Part shown: positions 51,518 through 61,201 of the stretch, one piece after another
Layout: each line of letters starts with the position of its first letter
Numbering within the stretch: the stretch's first letter is position 1
Assembly (NCBI GenBank): GCA_022823165.1
Contig: JAJDXR010000073.1
Span: forward strand, 1 to 64,000
Direction: 5' to 3'
Length of the DNA stretch: 64,000 nt
Source: Anaerolineae bacterium
Lineage (GTDB): Bacteria > Chloroflexota > Anaerolineae > Aggregatilineales > Phototrophicaceae
Notes under the pieces: generated by a model
What the model was told of the DNA's origin: nothing
Database searches by the model: none
What the model saw: the letters and a program-made list of their open reading frames with translations, nothing else
Translations under genes and position numbers: made by a program

Positions 51518-51664
51518 GCAGCTCCTCGGTGGGCTTGGAGTCGCCTGGATTTGCCGGTCATTATAGGAGTGACCGGGGCGGATAACGAGGGCGATAAGCG
51601 AAGGCTGCCACATCGCCAGGCGCAACCCTTTGTGTTTGCTTGGCAGATCCCGCAGGTCTATGCC

Positions 51665-52738
51665 TTATTCGTCGCCTGTTGGCGCGCCGCCGTTCGCTTC
51701 CGCTTCCGGCAGTTTAATCAGTTCGTCGTGAACGAGGTTGGTGAAGGCATTGAGCACGGTATCGCGCACTCGCACATAGTATTGGGCCTCTGAGGATTTC
51801 AGCGCGATGTCGCCGCCCTCCAGAGCCGCGCCAAAAGTCAGCGTGTAGCTGGCTTCAGTGTATTCGGGCGTCTCGCTTGCCTCATCATCCGGCGCCGGCG
51901 CTTCGTCGGTGGAGCCATTGGCGGCTTCGTCAGCAGATTCTTCAGTAGATTCGACCAATTGACGATAACGCACGTTTACCGTCACCGGCGGATCGTCCAG
52001 GCCGTATTCGTCAAGCGCGGCAAGTCCTAGAGGCGCCTGCATGCGGATGGTCGCGGCGTTGCGCAAGACGAGCGGCATACGCGTGTCTTCAAAGACTTCG
52101 CCCTCGCTCAGGCCGGCGTAGGTCCAGTCTTCACCCTCACGCAAGAAGGTGAAATCGCCGTCTTCGCGCCGCACGGTAATCTCCAGCACATCGGCGCCGG
52201 GCACATTGACGTAATCGGCGTCCAGCCAGGTGGACACCTGCGTCGACAATTCCCAGGAGCTGAGGCCGCTGGCCAGGTAGACGTCGTTCTCGCCGGCGCG
52301 CCGCGCGTAGACTGTGTTGGCGCCGCCGCTGCCGCCCAAATAAAGCTCCGACTCAGACTCGCCGACATGCAGACTGATTCGACGGCGGAAGTCATCTTCC
52401 TTGACTTCGAGGCGGGCGAAATTAGCCGGGTTTGAAGCGACCAAACGCCGCGTGTCCATAGCCGCCAGCTTGTCGAGCGCGTCGTTGATCTTGGCGCTGT
52501 CGAGCGGGAAGTCGTCAGCCTCAGGCAGCACCCAGCCGGCTTCGCCGCGCGCGAAGATCATTTCGTTTTCCAGGTTATCGGCGATGGTCAAGCGGTCCAC
52601 ATCCGCTACAGCGATGCCGGACAGAATCGGCTCGACCGCGCGCGCTTCGCTCCCGGCCGTCGCGAACGCGACGATAGCCAGAAGCACAGCCTGAACAGCC
52701 AGAAGCGCCGCGAGAAAGAGATTGCTTCGGTTCAACAT
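51665..52738 (-). CDS. DUF4340-like membrane-anchored protein
   Basis: 357 residues with an N-terminal anchor helix (about 8-27) and an outside domain of repeated strand pattern (VDRLTIADN, GGSGGANTVYARRAGENDVYLASGLSSWEL), matching the DUF4340 family that accompanies GldA/F/G-type ABC systems. The C-terminal half has an acidic Ser/Glu/Asp linker (about 245-285). Overlaps the preceding gene by 1 base (TGATG), with AGGAGG before the ATG. Confidence 0.8.
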   Translation of the reverse strand: MLNRSNLFLAALLAVQAVLLAIVAFATAGSEARAVEPILSGIAVADVDRLTIADNLENEMIFARGEAGWVLPEADDFPLDSAKINDALDKLAAMDTRRLVASNPANFARLEVKEDDFRRRISLHVGESESELYLGGSGGANTVYARRAGENDVYLASGLSSWELSTQVSTWLDADYVNVPGADVLEITVRREDGDFTFLREGEDWTYAGLSEGEVFEDTRMPLVLRNAATIRMQAPLGLAALDEYGLDDPPVTVNVRYRQLVESTEESADEAANGSTDEAPAPDDEASETPEYTEASYTLTFGAALEGGDIALKSSEAQYYVRVRDTVLNAFTNLVHDELIKLPEAEANGGAPTGDE

Positions 52739-55674
52739 CAGACGCCTCCTTGGTCATTGCGGCTTGGTTTATTGGCAGGCTCCGCTGGCGGCGGCATTTC
52801 TGTCGCCGCGCCCGGCGGCGGGATCAACTGAATCGGCTGCTCGGCGCGCCGCTGCATCTGCCAAACGACGCCGATCAAGACCAAGCCGATGATAGCCACG
52901 GCATAGTTGATCAGCACCCACTGATTCTGCGCCGCTTCGGATATGGGCGGCAAGATGCGCGCTGCGCTGCCGCGGCTGCGGATCGACGCCAGCGAGACAT
53001 CTTCGGTGAACCAGTCGATGGCGTTGGCGACCAACTGGATGTTATTCAGGAAACGGTCGCCGCCGAAGCTGGCTGAAATCTGATAGACGGTGTCGTTTAC
53101 GAATTCAGCGCTGCCAAGCACAATGATGCGCGTGTTGTCTGGCGAGCGCTCAATCAGCCCAATGGGTTCATTCGCCTCAGCATCATTGTCGGGAGCGACC
53201 GCGTCCGCCTCAAATGGAGCGGGCTTGTCGCTGAAGAAACTGTCGAATGAGGCTTCAACAGCGACTGCCAGCGGAATCGAGGTCAGCTCGCTTCCGATGG
53301 GGAAACCGAAGTCGGGATAGGTTTGTAAATCCGGCTCGGGATTGACGTTTGTCGTCTCCCAAGCCCTATCGCTTGAGCGGATAAAGGTGGAAATCCGAGC
53401 GTCCGGCAGCGCGCTCTCGTCGACAGATACCGGCGAAGCCCAGCTCATCGTCAGCAGTTGCAAGCTGTTGACGACGGGATTATCGCTATCCAGCCCGTCC
53501 GAGCGTACATCGACGAAGAAGGGATAATTCAGCGCCTGGATTTCAGAGACGACCATGTCACCCACATCACGCTGGACTTGCACCGGGAAGGGGGCGTTTT
53601 GCAGATCCATGACGACCGTATCGCCGATTAGAATGCCATAGCTTTCCAGCATTTCTTGGATGCCGGCTTCATTGACATCCAGCTTGAGCGTGCCGAGATA
53701 GGGATCAATGCCCAGCCGATAGTGGCTGGCGGCGGCAATCAACGAGCCGCCCCGCATGAGATACTGGTCCAGGGCGTAGCGCTGCGCGTCGGTCAAGCCA
53801 TGCGGCGCCAGCAGAATCAGGACATCGATATCGGTTGCGAGCCGCCCTTCTTCCAGCGTTACGCGGCGCAGTTCGTAATTCTCGCGCAGCGAATCTTCAA
53901 GGATGCTGTATTGCTGCAGGCTCGGCAGTTGTCGCCCGAATTGATCAGCGCCGGCGGGCGGCGGCGTCCATAAGCCGACGACTTTCAGGAAGCCGCTCGA
54001 CGAGCGTTTCAGCGCTGATTCGATGGCGTTGCGAATCTCAGCCTGGCTCAGCTCGCCGGCGGGATAGATTACCTGGATGTCTTCGCCGGCTTCAATCACC
54101 AGATGCAGGAAGAAAGTTTCGGCAGCGAAGAAGCTGGTCGCCACCGGCTGAATCTGATAGCGTTCCAGCAGTTCCTGATCGGTGATGGCGGCATCGGCCG
54201 CCGACATGTCGACCACGGCAAAAGAAACCTTGTCCGGGTTAGCGTCAGCAATTTCCCGCGTCACGTCCACCATCGTCTGGCTGACCTCGGCCATCCACTC
54301 GGGCAGAGTCGCCGATGATAGATACAGCGTCAACTGCGCCGGCTCTTCCAGCGCGGCCAGAATCGCGTCCAGGCTTTGGAAGCCGTATACCACGCGCTGG
54401 ATGGCGCTGGTCAGGTCGTATTCCAGGTTTTGCAGCCGCACCTCCGCGCCGAGCGGCGTATCGACTACATCAATCAGTTCTGAGAAGTTCAGGCTGACGG
54501 TCTGATCGCCATAGGCAATGAGCAAGTCAAAATAGACATTCACCAGCGATACGCCGCCGCGATCTGACACCTGCAGCGGCGAAGGCCGGATGCCATGAAT
54601 CTGATTGGCTTCGCGCTCCATTTCAGGGTTGGTCAAAGGATCGACGAATTCCAGCTCCAGCCTGCCATCCGCCGCCTGCTGATATTCGCGCAAGGTGTCT
54701 TTGACACGCGGGACCAGCGGCGCCAGAGCCGGGTGCCCCTCCTCGCTGAAATAGCCGCGGATCAACAGCGGCTCGCCCAGATCAGCGAGCAAGTTTTTGG
54801 TAATGTCGGACAGGCTGTATTCCTGGTACTGGGTCAGGTCCAGCCGGGCGGCGCTCAAGGGCGCGAGCAGCAGATTAAGCGCCAGCAGATTCAAGCCCAC
54901 CAAAACCAAGCCAACGCGCCCGTTCAGCCGATGCCGGCGCAGATGCGCGCCGCTACTCCAGCGTTTGCTATCCAGCGAAACGATATTCAGCGACAGGAAA
55001 AAGACCGTCAGCGACAGGTAATAGATGAGGTCGCGGAAATCGATCACCCCGCGTTCGATACTCTCGAAGCGGCTCCCGGCGCCGAATTGCCGCAGCAGAT
55101 CGCCGGTTGTGGCGCCGAATAAATCGGTGATCACGGGCGAGCCGATGGCTTGAAACAAACCGCAGACGATAGCCGTGCCGATCAGCGCCACCAATTGATT
55201 ATTCGTGCGTGAAGATATGAACAGGCCGATGGCGATATAGCTGGAAGCCAGCAGCAGCGCCGCCAAATAGCCGCCGATGACCGGTCCCCAATCCAGATTG
55301 CCCAGCGAGGCCACGGTGACGGGCAAAAAAAGCGTCAATGCCAAGGCCACAGCGGCCAGCGCCAGCGCCGAGAGAAACTTGCCGGCGACCAATTCAACCA
55401 GCCGCACCGGCATGGTCAACAGCACCTGCAGATTGCCGCTCTCTTCTTCGCGGCTCCACTGATGCATCGTCAGCGCCGACACCAGGAAGATCATCAGAAT
55501 GGGCAACCAGGCGAATAGCGCGCGCGCATCGGCGATGCCGCGGGCGAAGAAGGAATCCACCCAGAAGAACACGAATAGCGTAAGCACCAGAAATACGCCC
55601 ACGAAAATCAGCGCCATGGGCGAGCCGAAATAGAGCTTTAATTCCTTGCCGGTGATGGAGAGAATCTTCTTCAT
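52738..55674 (-). CDS. Fused GldF-GldG-type ABC membrane protein
   Basis: 978 residues. Residues 1 to about 235 are an ABC-2 permease (GldF-like, six helices; SALTMHQWSREEESGNLQVLLTMPV). About 255-275 is another helix that begins a GldG-like segment (YSLSDITKNLL, VKDTLREYQQA), a large outside domain, and a last helix near 930 followed by a proline-rich tail. In Bacteroidota these are two separate proteins; here the reading frame is continuous. Acts with the ATPase at 55684-56598; role is unknown outside gliding bacteria. Confidence 0.88.
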   Translation of the reverse strand: MKKILSITGKELKLYFGSPMALIFVGVFLVLTLFVFFWVDSFFARGIADARALFAWLPILMIFLVSALTMHQWSREEESGNLQVLLTMPVRLVELVAGKFLSALALAAVALALTLFLPVTVASLGNLDWGPVIGGYLAALLLASSYIAIGLFISSRTNNQLVALIGTAIVCGLFQAIGSPVITDLFGATTGDLLRQFGAGSRFESIERGVIDFRDLIYYLSLTVFFLSLNIVSLDSKRWSSGAHLRRHRLNGRVGLVLVGLNLLALNLLLAPLSAARLDLTQYQEYSLSDITKNLLADLGEPLLIRGYFSEEGHPALAPLVPRVKDTLREYQQAADGRLELEFVDPLTNPEMEREANQIHGIRPSPLQVSDRGGVSLVNVYFDLLIAYGDQTVSLNFSELIDVVDTPLGAEVRLQNLEYDLTSAIQRVVYGFQSLDAILAALEEPAQLTLYLSSATLPEWMAEVSQTMVDVTREIADANPDKVSFAVVDMSAADAAITDQELLERYQIQPVATSFFAAETFFLHLVIEAGEDIQVIYPAGELSQAEIRNAIESALKRSSSGFLKVVGLWTPPPAGADQFGRQLPSLQQYSILEDSLRENYELRRVTLEEGRLATDIDVLILLAPHGLTDAQRYALDQYLMRGGSLIAAASHYRLGIDPYLGTLKLDVNEAGIQEMLESYGILIGDTVVMDLQNAPFPVQVQRDVGDMVVSEIQALNYPFFVDVRSDGLDSDNPVVNSLQLLTMSWASPVSVDESALPDARISTFIRSSDRAWETTNVNPEPDLQTYPDFGFPIGSELTSIPLAVAVEASFDSFFSDKPAPFEADAVAPDNDAEANEPIGLIERSPDNTRIIVLGSAEFVNDTVYQISASFGGDRFLNNIQLVANAIDWFTEDVSLASIRSRGSAARILPPISEAAQNQWVLINYAVAIIGLVLIGVVWQMQRRAEQPIQLIPPPGAATEMPPPAEPANKPSRNDQGGV

Positions 55675-55683
55675 GCGTCGCTC

Positions 55684-56598
55684 CTAAGCCGTGGTCGCCA
55701 GTTGATTGAAGAAGGCTTCGAGTGTGACAGCGTCGCGGCGCAGTTCCCGCAGGGGCCAGTCGCGATCGCGCGCCAGGGCGTAGACCTGCGGGGTGATGTC
55801 GGCCGCCCCGTCTATGCGATAAGCGGGAAAATCATCCAGCGAGCGTATCGGCCGAATCGATGTGACGCCGTCCAGCGCGCCCAGCGCTGGCGCGACATCG
55901 CTGTTATCCCGCTGCAAAACCAGCGTGGCCCTGTTGCTCATGCTTAGCTCGCGCAGGCTCTGGTCAGCCTTGACTTCGCCATTAATGATGATGATCACGC
56001 GGTCGCAGATTGCCTCAACTTCGGACAAGATATGCGACGAAAACAGAATGGTGCTGCCGGCCGCCAGGCTCCTGATCAAGGCGCGTATCTCGACGATCTG
56101 GGTGGGATCCAAGCCGACAGTCGGCTCGTCCAGAATCAGAAATTGCGGCTTGTGCAAGATAGCCTGCGCCAAACCTAAACGCTGCCGCAGCCCTTTGCTG
56201 AGCGAGGCGATCGGACGCGTCAAGTAGGCTTGCAAGCCGGTTCCATAGATAGCCTCCGAGAGCAGGCGCGTGACTGCCGACGAGGGTAGCGCGCGCAGAT
56301 CAGCAATCATTGACAGGTAAGCCTGCACCGACAGCTCAGGATAAAGCGGCGTATTTTCGGACAAATAACCGATTTTCGCCTGAACTGCGCGCAAGTCCTT
56401 CAGGACGTTTAAGCCGTCAATCTCGACCAAGCCCGAATCGGGATGCAGGAAGCCGGTGATGATCTTGATAGCCGTGGATTTGCCGGCGCCGTTGGGTCCC
56501 AGCAAGCCGACAATCTCGCCGGGCTTAATGTCGAAGCTGACGCCGCGCAGCGCCTCAATGCTGCCGTAGCGCTTGGCAATGTCTTGCACATGTATCAT
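55684..56598 (-). CDS. ABC transporter ATPase (GldA-like)
   Basis: 304 residues from ATG 56598 (AAAGGAG 8 bases upstream). Walker A GPNGAGKST (about 39-47), signature in ASLSKGLRQRLGLAQAI (SKGLRQR variant), Walker B FLILDEPTVGLDP, switch His in LFSSHILSE. It pairs with the GldF-GldG fusion that starts 9 bases after its stop, and is the energy source of that system. Confidence 0.92.
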   Translation of the reverse strand: MIHVQDIAKRYGSIEALRGVSFDIKPGEIVGLLGPNGAGKSTAIKIITGFLHPDSGLVEIDGLNVLKDLRAVQAKIGYLSENTPLYPELSVQAYLSMIADLRALPSSAVTRLLSEAIYGTGLQAYLTRPIASLSKGLRQRLGLAQAILHKPQFLILDEPTVGLDPTQIVEIRALIRSLAAGSTILFSSHILSEVEAICDRVIIIINGEVKADQSLRELSMSNRATLVLQRDNSDVAPALGALDGVTSIRPIRSLDDFPAYRIDGAADITPQVYALARDRDWPLRELRRDAVTLEAFFNQLATTA

Positions 56599-56760
56599 GG
56601 GCGGGCTCCTTTCTCCTCGTCGATTCTCAAGCAGGTTGCAGTCATGCGAATCGTCGCGCCCGGGTCGGCGGCGCCATCCGCGTATATTGCGACAGAAATG
56701 ATAAAAATTGCCATCGATAAGTCCATACAAAATTCGTTAAGAATTTGTAAAACAGCGCGC

Positions 56761-57705
56761 TCAAGCATCCAGGATTTCCACGCGCGTTTCCTTCAGAATC
56801 TCAAGGTAATGGTCGTGAGTAAAATGCGCGCCGCCGGCATAGAGCGCGTTGACGGTTCCCGCCGCCACGCCGCGCCGCAGAGCTTCGGCAAGCTCCGCGC
56901 CGGCCGCCAGCGCTGTCACCAGCCCGGCGTACAAGCAATCGCCACTGGCGACCGGATCAACCGGCTGAATCGCCGGCGGCGTCGCCTGCGCCGCCAGGTC
57001 ACGCGCAATCAAGAGCGCGCCTTCCGCTCCCAGCGAAATCACTACAATCCGAATACCGTCGGCGATCAGACCGCGCGCCAGAGCCACCGCCTCAGCCCGC
57101 GTCTTCAGCGGAGCGCCCAGAGCCTCCGCGAATTCCTCGCGGTTTACTTTGATGGCGTAGGGCGCAGCCGCCAGAGCCTTTTTCAGCGGCGATTTGCTGC
57201 TGTCCACCCAGAGTTGAACGCCCGCGCCCCGCAGCCTCGCCACCAGATCCGCTGGAGCGTCTGGCGGCGCGCCGCCGGGCAGGCTGCCGCAGAGGCAGAT
57301 GGCGTAAACATCGTCACGCGCCGCCACGCGGCAGATGTCGTCCGCCAGCGCCATCCAGTCCTCCGCGGCAATCCGGCCCGCCTCATTGATGACCGTGGAG
57401 ACGCCGCCAGACACAATGATCGTACAGGCGCGCGTTTCGCCCTCAAAGAACGTCCATTCGGCCGGATAGCCGTCAGCTTCCACCATGGCCGCGACCGTCT
57501 CGCCGGTATAGCCGCCTAGCAGCCCCATCGCCAGCGGCTCGCCGCCCAGGATGCGCGCCGCGCGCAGGACATTCAGCCCTTTGCCGCCGGGCGCCGCAAT
57601 GGCGGCGGGAATACGCGAAATACGGCCGATAGCGAAATCGGGTACAACCAAGGTGCGATCCAGAGCCGCATTGGGCGTCACACAGACGATGGTCTCACGT
57701 TTCAT
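56761..57705 (-). CDS. PfkB-family sugar kinase (1-phosphofructokinase-like)
   Basis: 314 residues from ATG 57705 (MKRETIVCVTPNAALDRTL). Early NAALDRTL and GGKGLNVLRAARILGG match the 1-phosphofructokinase/tagatose-6-phosphate branch; the C-terminal DPVASGDCLYAGL carries the catalytic Asp in the ASGD variant. Uses ATP to phosphorylate a sugar phosphate. No PTS genes adjacent, so the specific sugar is unsettled. Confidence 0.85.
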   Translation of the reverse strand: MKRETIVCVTPNAALDRTLVVPDFAIGRISRIPAAIAAPGGKGLNVLRAARILGGEPLAMGLLGGYTGETVAAMVEADGYPAEWTFFEGETRACTIIVSGGVSTVINEAGRIAAEDWMALADDICRVAARDDVYAICLCGSLPGGAPPDAPADLVARLRGAGVQLWVDSSKSPLKKALAAAPYAIKVNREEFAEALGAPLKTRAEAVALARGLIADGIRIVVISLGAEGALLIARDLAAQATPPAIQPVDPVASGDCLYAGLVTALAAGAELAEALRRGVAAGTVNALYAGGAHFTHDHYLEILKETRVEILDA

Positions 57706-57873
57706 TCGCAGCGCCTTAACCCGCTGAATAGGGGCAACAGTACAACAGCGCATCACTCTCATCAAGGCAACGCTTCGCCTGCGCCAAGCCTGCCGAGCTA
57801 CGCTGCCGAGGCCAACGTTGTTAGAATACGCTCCACCAGCTAGCGCAGTCATTCAACGCGAGAAAGTCGATTT

Positions 57874-59844
57874 ATGGCGGTCTTCGGACGCTTGGACGTG
57901 CTGTATCCCGATGGGCAAAGACAAAGCCACCAACTGGATGGCGAACGCTTGACTGTCGGCAGCGCCAGCGCCAATTACATTCGGCTCGCCGATGAGGCCG
58001 TGGCGGCCAGTCACTTCCGCATCGATGTCAAGGCCGATGTGGTCAGCATCACCGACCTCGACTCTGAAACCGGCACCTTTGTCTCAGGCCAGCGATTACA
58101 AGCGCAGGCGCCGCGAAAGCTGCGCGCTGTTGAGGAAATTCGGGTGGGCGCGCTGCGGCTGACGTATTATCAGCGCAACGACAGCCCCACGCAGGCAATG
58201 CCGGCCTTTGGCGAGCAAACCCAGCCCACCTGGCTTGACTTCCGCGCCAGCCTGCAAGGCGGCGAATTCCGCGTGTTCCCGGCCTCAAACGCCACCATCA
58301 GCCTGGAAGTCAGCAACCTCGGCCGGGCCGAAGCGAGCTTCAGCATCGAGACATCAGGATTGCCTGAAGGCTGGATTAAACCTGAACGAGCGGTTTTTCC
58401 GCTGCCGGCCAATGAGACCACTCAGATTCAGTTCCAGATTAAGCCGGCGCGCCGCAGCGACATGAGCCCCGGCGACTATCCGCTCACCATTTCGGTCAGG
58501 CGTCAAGGCGATCTGGACCAAGTGCTGCCGCTGGCGGCAATAATCCAGCTGGGCGGCTTCAGCGGGCTCAGCCTGGCGCTGGCGCCTGAACTGTGCCGGG
58601 ACGGGGACAGTTTCAGCCTCTTTCTTCTCAACCAGGGCAACATACCGCTGCGGCTTGCCTTGGATCTTCGTCATCCGCAAGGCGGGCTAAGCGTCGCGCT
58701 TGACCAAACGCGGGTTGAGCTACCAGCGGGCGGGCGCCGGCGCATCAGCGGGCAGGCGCGGGCGCGGCGGCGGACGCTGATCGGCAAGCCCGTCGAGCGA
58801 CCCTTTGCTGTGATCGCCAGGTCCATGGACCCTGGCGATTATTCAGTGGCGATACCGGCGCGGGTACGTGTTCAGCCGCGTTTGAGCTATCGCGCCGCCA
58901 CAGCCCTTGCGCTCGCCCTGTTTGTTATGCTCCTGGCGGCCGCCGCCATATTTGTCGGGACACTTGAACCAGGCATTATTAGTTTCGAGCTTTCCCAGGC
59001 GCAAGTAGCCCGGGGGACGCCGGTTCAACTGGATTGGAGCGCGGCGAATGCCCAGCGCTATGTCATTGAGGTGGATCGCGCTCGCCTGGCCGACTTGCCC
59101 GGCGACGCCGAGGCCTACACCTTGGATACGGCCGGTTATGTCAAGCCGGTCGACATCGCGCTGATCGCGCTGCGAGGCGAGGCCAGAACTGTAGCGACGC
59201 GCCGACTTGATGTCTATGAGCCGCTTGTCATTGTCAGATTTGAAGCGAACCAGACGGCTATGCTGCGCCGGGTGGCAGAGTCTCTCATTGTCCGCTGGGA
59301 AGTTACTGGCGCAGTCTCGCTTGACGTAAGTCATCCACTTGAATTCGAGACGCTGCGCGAATCCGCGTCCACAGCCATGCTTGGAGAAATTGAGCTGCGT
59401 GGCGCGCCAGACGACGACTTTGACATCAAGCTGATTGCCGTGGACGAGCGTGGAGCAGTCGCCGAACGCAGCATTACCATCACAGTGAAGGCGCCGGAAT
59501 GCCTGCCGCTGCACGATGCGCTTCTGTATGCCGGACCCGGCCGGGGCTTCCAGCAGGTCCGGCTGGCGGTGGAGAATGTACCAGTGCTGGCGCGCGGAAC
59601 AGTTGCAGACCGGGACTGGCTGCAAGTCGAGCTCGCCAGCGGACGAACGGGCTGGGGCCTCCGCAGCGACTTTGAGTGCAGAGGTTTTGACGTGGGCGCG
59701 CTGGCGCTGATAAGTGATGCGCCTCAATTGCCGACCGCCAGCGCGTCGCCGTCGCCAACGGCAGCGCCGACTGTCGCTGCGGCTCGGGCGGGATCGCCAT
59801 CCGTGACTCCGCCACCGGCTTCGGCCGCCTCCGCCGAAAGCTAG
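57874..59844 (+). CDS. FHA-domain, membrane and SH3b-like protein
   Basis: 656 residues. An N-terminal FHA domain (about 1-105, with LTVGSASANYIRL and HFRIDV for phosphothreonine binding), two beta-rich segments (about 110-335), one transmembrane helix (about 345-365, LALALFVMLLAAAAIFVG), then an outside part with Ig-like strands and an SH3b-like domain (about 545-610, GPGRGFQQVRLA...WLQVELASGRTGW), and a Ser/Pro/Ala-rich tail. With FHA in the cytoplasm and SH3b outside, it could link protein phosphorylation to the cell wall. No kinase gene is adjacent. Confidence 0.82.
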   Translation: MAVFGRLDVLYPDGQRQSHQLDGERLTVGSASANYIRLADEAVAASHFRIDVKADVVSITDLDSETGTFVSGQRLQAQAPRKLRAVEEIRVGALRLTYYQRNDSPTQAMPAFGEQTQPTWLDFRASLQGGEFRVFPASNATISLEVSNLGRAEASFSIETSGLPEGWIKPERAVFPLPANETTQIQFQIKPARRSDMSPGDYPLTISVRRQGDLDQVLPLAAIIQLGGFSGLSLALAPELCRDGDSFSLFLLNQGNIPLRLALDLRHPQGGLSVALDQTRVELPAGGRRRISGQARARRRTLIGKPVERPFAVIARSMDPGDYSVAIPARVRVQPRLSYRAATALALALFVMLLAAAAIFVGTLEPGIISFELSQAQVARGTPVQLDWSAANAQRYVIEVDRARLADLPGDAEAYTLDTAGYVKPVDIALIALRGEARTVATRRLDVYEPLVIVRFEANQTAMLRRVAESLIVRWEVTGAVSLDVSHPLEFETLRESASTAMLGEIELRGAPDDDFDIKLIAVDERGAVAERSITITVKAPECLPLHDALLYAGPGRGFQQVRLAVENVPVLARGTVADRDWLQVELASGRTGWGLRSDFECRGFDVGALALISDAPQLPTASASPSPTAAPTVAAARAGSPSVTPPPASAASAES

Positions 59845-59919
59845 CCCAGCGTCCAACCTTAAGCGCGACCTCTGATCAGCGGATAGCAGTCGCGCTCCCC
59901 TTCCCTCATTTTGGGGATG

Positions 59920-59939
59920 CCCGCAATACAGATTGCGGG
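59920..59939. other. Hairpin between FHA gene and chelatase gene
   Basis: Perfect 8-base stem CCCGCAAT / ATTGCGGG with ACAG loop, 75 bases after the FHA gene stop. It has no T tract, so it is a REP-like hairpin or mRNA stabiliser rather than a rho-independent terminator. Confidence 0.5.
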
Positions 59940-60000
59940 AAGGGGCTGGGGGATGGGGGTATGGTTGTCAACTCCGCTTAAATCGCCACTCCCGCCCAAG

Positions 60001-60036
60001 CTGACAATTGTCAGCCCATATCCGCTCGCGTATAAT
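60001..60036 (+). promoter_or_regulatory. Chelatase promoter with palindromic operator
   Basis: TTGTCA (60008-60013), 17-base spacer, TATAAT (60031-60036). The perfect 14-base palindrome CTGACAATTGTCAG (60001-60014) overlaps the -35 box and could be a repressor site. Transcription would start near 60043, 37 bases before the ATG. Confidence 0.7.
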
Positions 60037-60079
60037 CGTGAATTCAGTTGAGTTTAGTCAGCAGGAAATCGGAAATTCC

Positions 60080-61201
60080 ATGAGCAACAGACCGCCCGTT
60101 TATCCTTTCACCGCCATAGTCGCGCAGGATATGATGAAGCTCGCGCTGATACTTAACGCCATTGATATGCGTATCGGCGGCGTCTTAATCCGCGGCGAGC
60201 GCGGCACCGGCAAATCGACCGCCGCCCGCGCGCTGGCCGCCCTGCTGCCGGAGATCAGCGTCATCGCCGACTCGCCCTTCAACGATGATCCGGCGCGGCC
60301 CGAGTCCTGGTCGGATTTCGCGCGGCAAAAGTACGAAGACTGCCCCGAAATCCCCATGGCAAAGCGGCGCATCAGCTTCGTCGATCTGCCCGTCAGCGCC
60401 ACCGAAGACCGCGTGGTCGGCACACTCGATATCGAAAAGGCCATCCAATTTGGCGAGCGGCATTTTGACACCGGCGTCCTGGCCAACGCCAACCGCGGCA
60501 TCCTGTATGTCGATGAGATTAACCTGCTCGACGACCATATCGTCGACCTCCTGCTCGATAGCGCCGCCATGGGCGTTAATATCGTCGAGCGCGAAGGCAT
60601 CAGTTTCAGTCATCCGGCGCGCTTTATCCTGGTGGGCACGATGAACCCTGAAGAAGGCGACCTGCGCCCGCAGTTGCTGGATCGTTTCGCACTGTCGGTC
60701 GATGTCACCGGCATCAAAGACGCTGCCGATCGCATTGAGATTCTCGAACGGCATATCGCTTACGAAAATGACCCTCTTGATTTCAAAGCCGAGTGGGATC
60801 CTGTTGATCAGCAGCTATCTGGGCGTATCGCCGCCGCCCGCGAAATCATCGACCAGGTCACGCATACGACGCACGACCTGCGCGTCATCGCCAGCATCAC
60901 CAGCGACTTGCGCATCGACGGCCACCGCGCCGATCTGGTGATACTTAAAGCGGCGCGCGCGCATGCCGCCTTTGAAGGCCGTACCGCCATCAATGACCGC
61001 GACATCACTATCGCCATCCGGCTGACGATTCCGCATCGCCTCAAGCGCGGCCCCTTCAGCGACGCCCAGGCCGATCTCAACGCGGTTGAATCGGCTGTTG
61101 ACGAGAAGCGCCAGGAAATCGGCGAGGGCGAAGAAGAAGGCGAATACAGCGAAAACAGCGACGAGCAAGCGGCGCAGACTAAAAAAAAAGTGAGTCTGTA
61201 A
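60080..61201 (+). CDS. Chelatase AAA+ subunit (ChlI/BchI-like), zero-frame product
   Basis: 373 residues. AAA+ ATPase of the magnesium/cobalt-chelatase family: Walker A GERGTGKST (about 38), Walker B GILYVDEINLLDDHIVD, sensor region PARFILVGTMNPEEGDLRPQLLDRF. The acidic tail (EGEEEGEYSENSDEQ) ends at Lys-Lys-Lys-Val-Ser-Leu and TAA 61199-61201. Start chosen at ATG 60080 with AGGAAATCGGAAA upstream. ChlI-type subunits are typically around 340 residues; here the tail is instead the first part of a ChlD linker. See the slippery site and the VWA half for the read-through form of 692 residues. Confidence 0.93.
   Translation: MSNRPPVYPFTAIVAQDMMKLALILNAIDMRIGGVLIRGERGTGKSTAARALAALLPEISVIADSPFNDDPARPESWSDFARQKYEDCPEIPMAKRRISFVDLPVSATEDRVVGTLDIEKAIQFGERHFDTGVLANANRGILYVDEINLLDDHIVDLLLDSAAMGVNIVEREGISFSHPARFILVGTMNPEEGDLRPQLLDRFALSVDVTGIKDAADRIEILERHIAYENDPLDFKAEWDPVDQQLSGRIAAAREIIDQVTHTTHDLRVIASITSDLRIDGHRADLVILKAARAHAAFEGRTAINDRDITIAIRLTIPHRLKRGPFSDAQADLNAVESAVDEKRQEIGEGEEEGEYSENSDEQAAQTKKKVSL
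61181..61190 (+). other. A9 slippery run, probable -1 frameshift site
   Basis: Nine A (61181-61189) followed by G, read in frame as AAA AAA AAA GTG AGT CTG TAA. The -1 frame is closed by TAA at 61180-61182 and open from 61183 onward, while the zero frame closes at 61201, so any shift must occur within about 19 bases that contain exactly this run. A 5-base GC hairpin follows (GCGGC 61202-61206 / GCCGC 61215-61219), 11 bases after the run. Confidence 0.8.
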
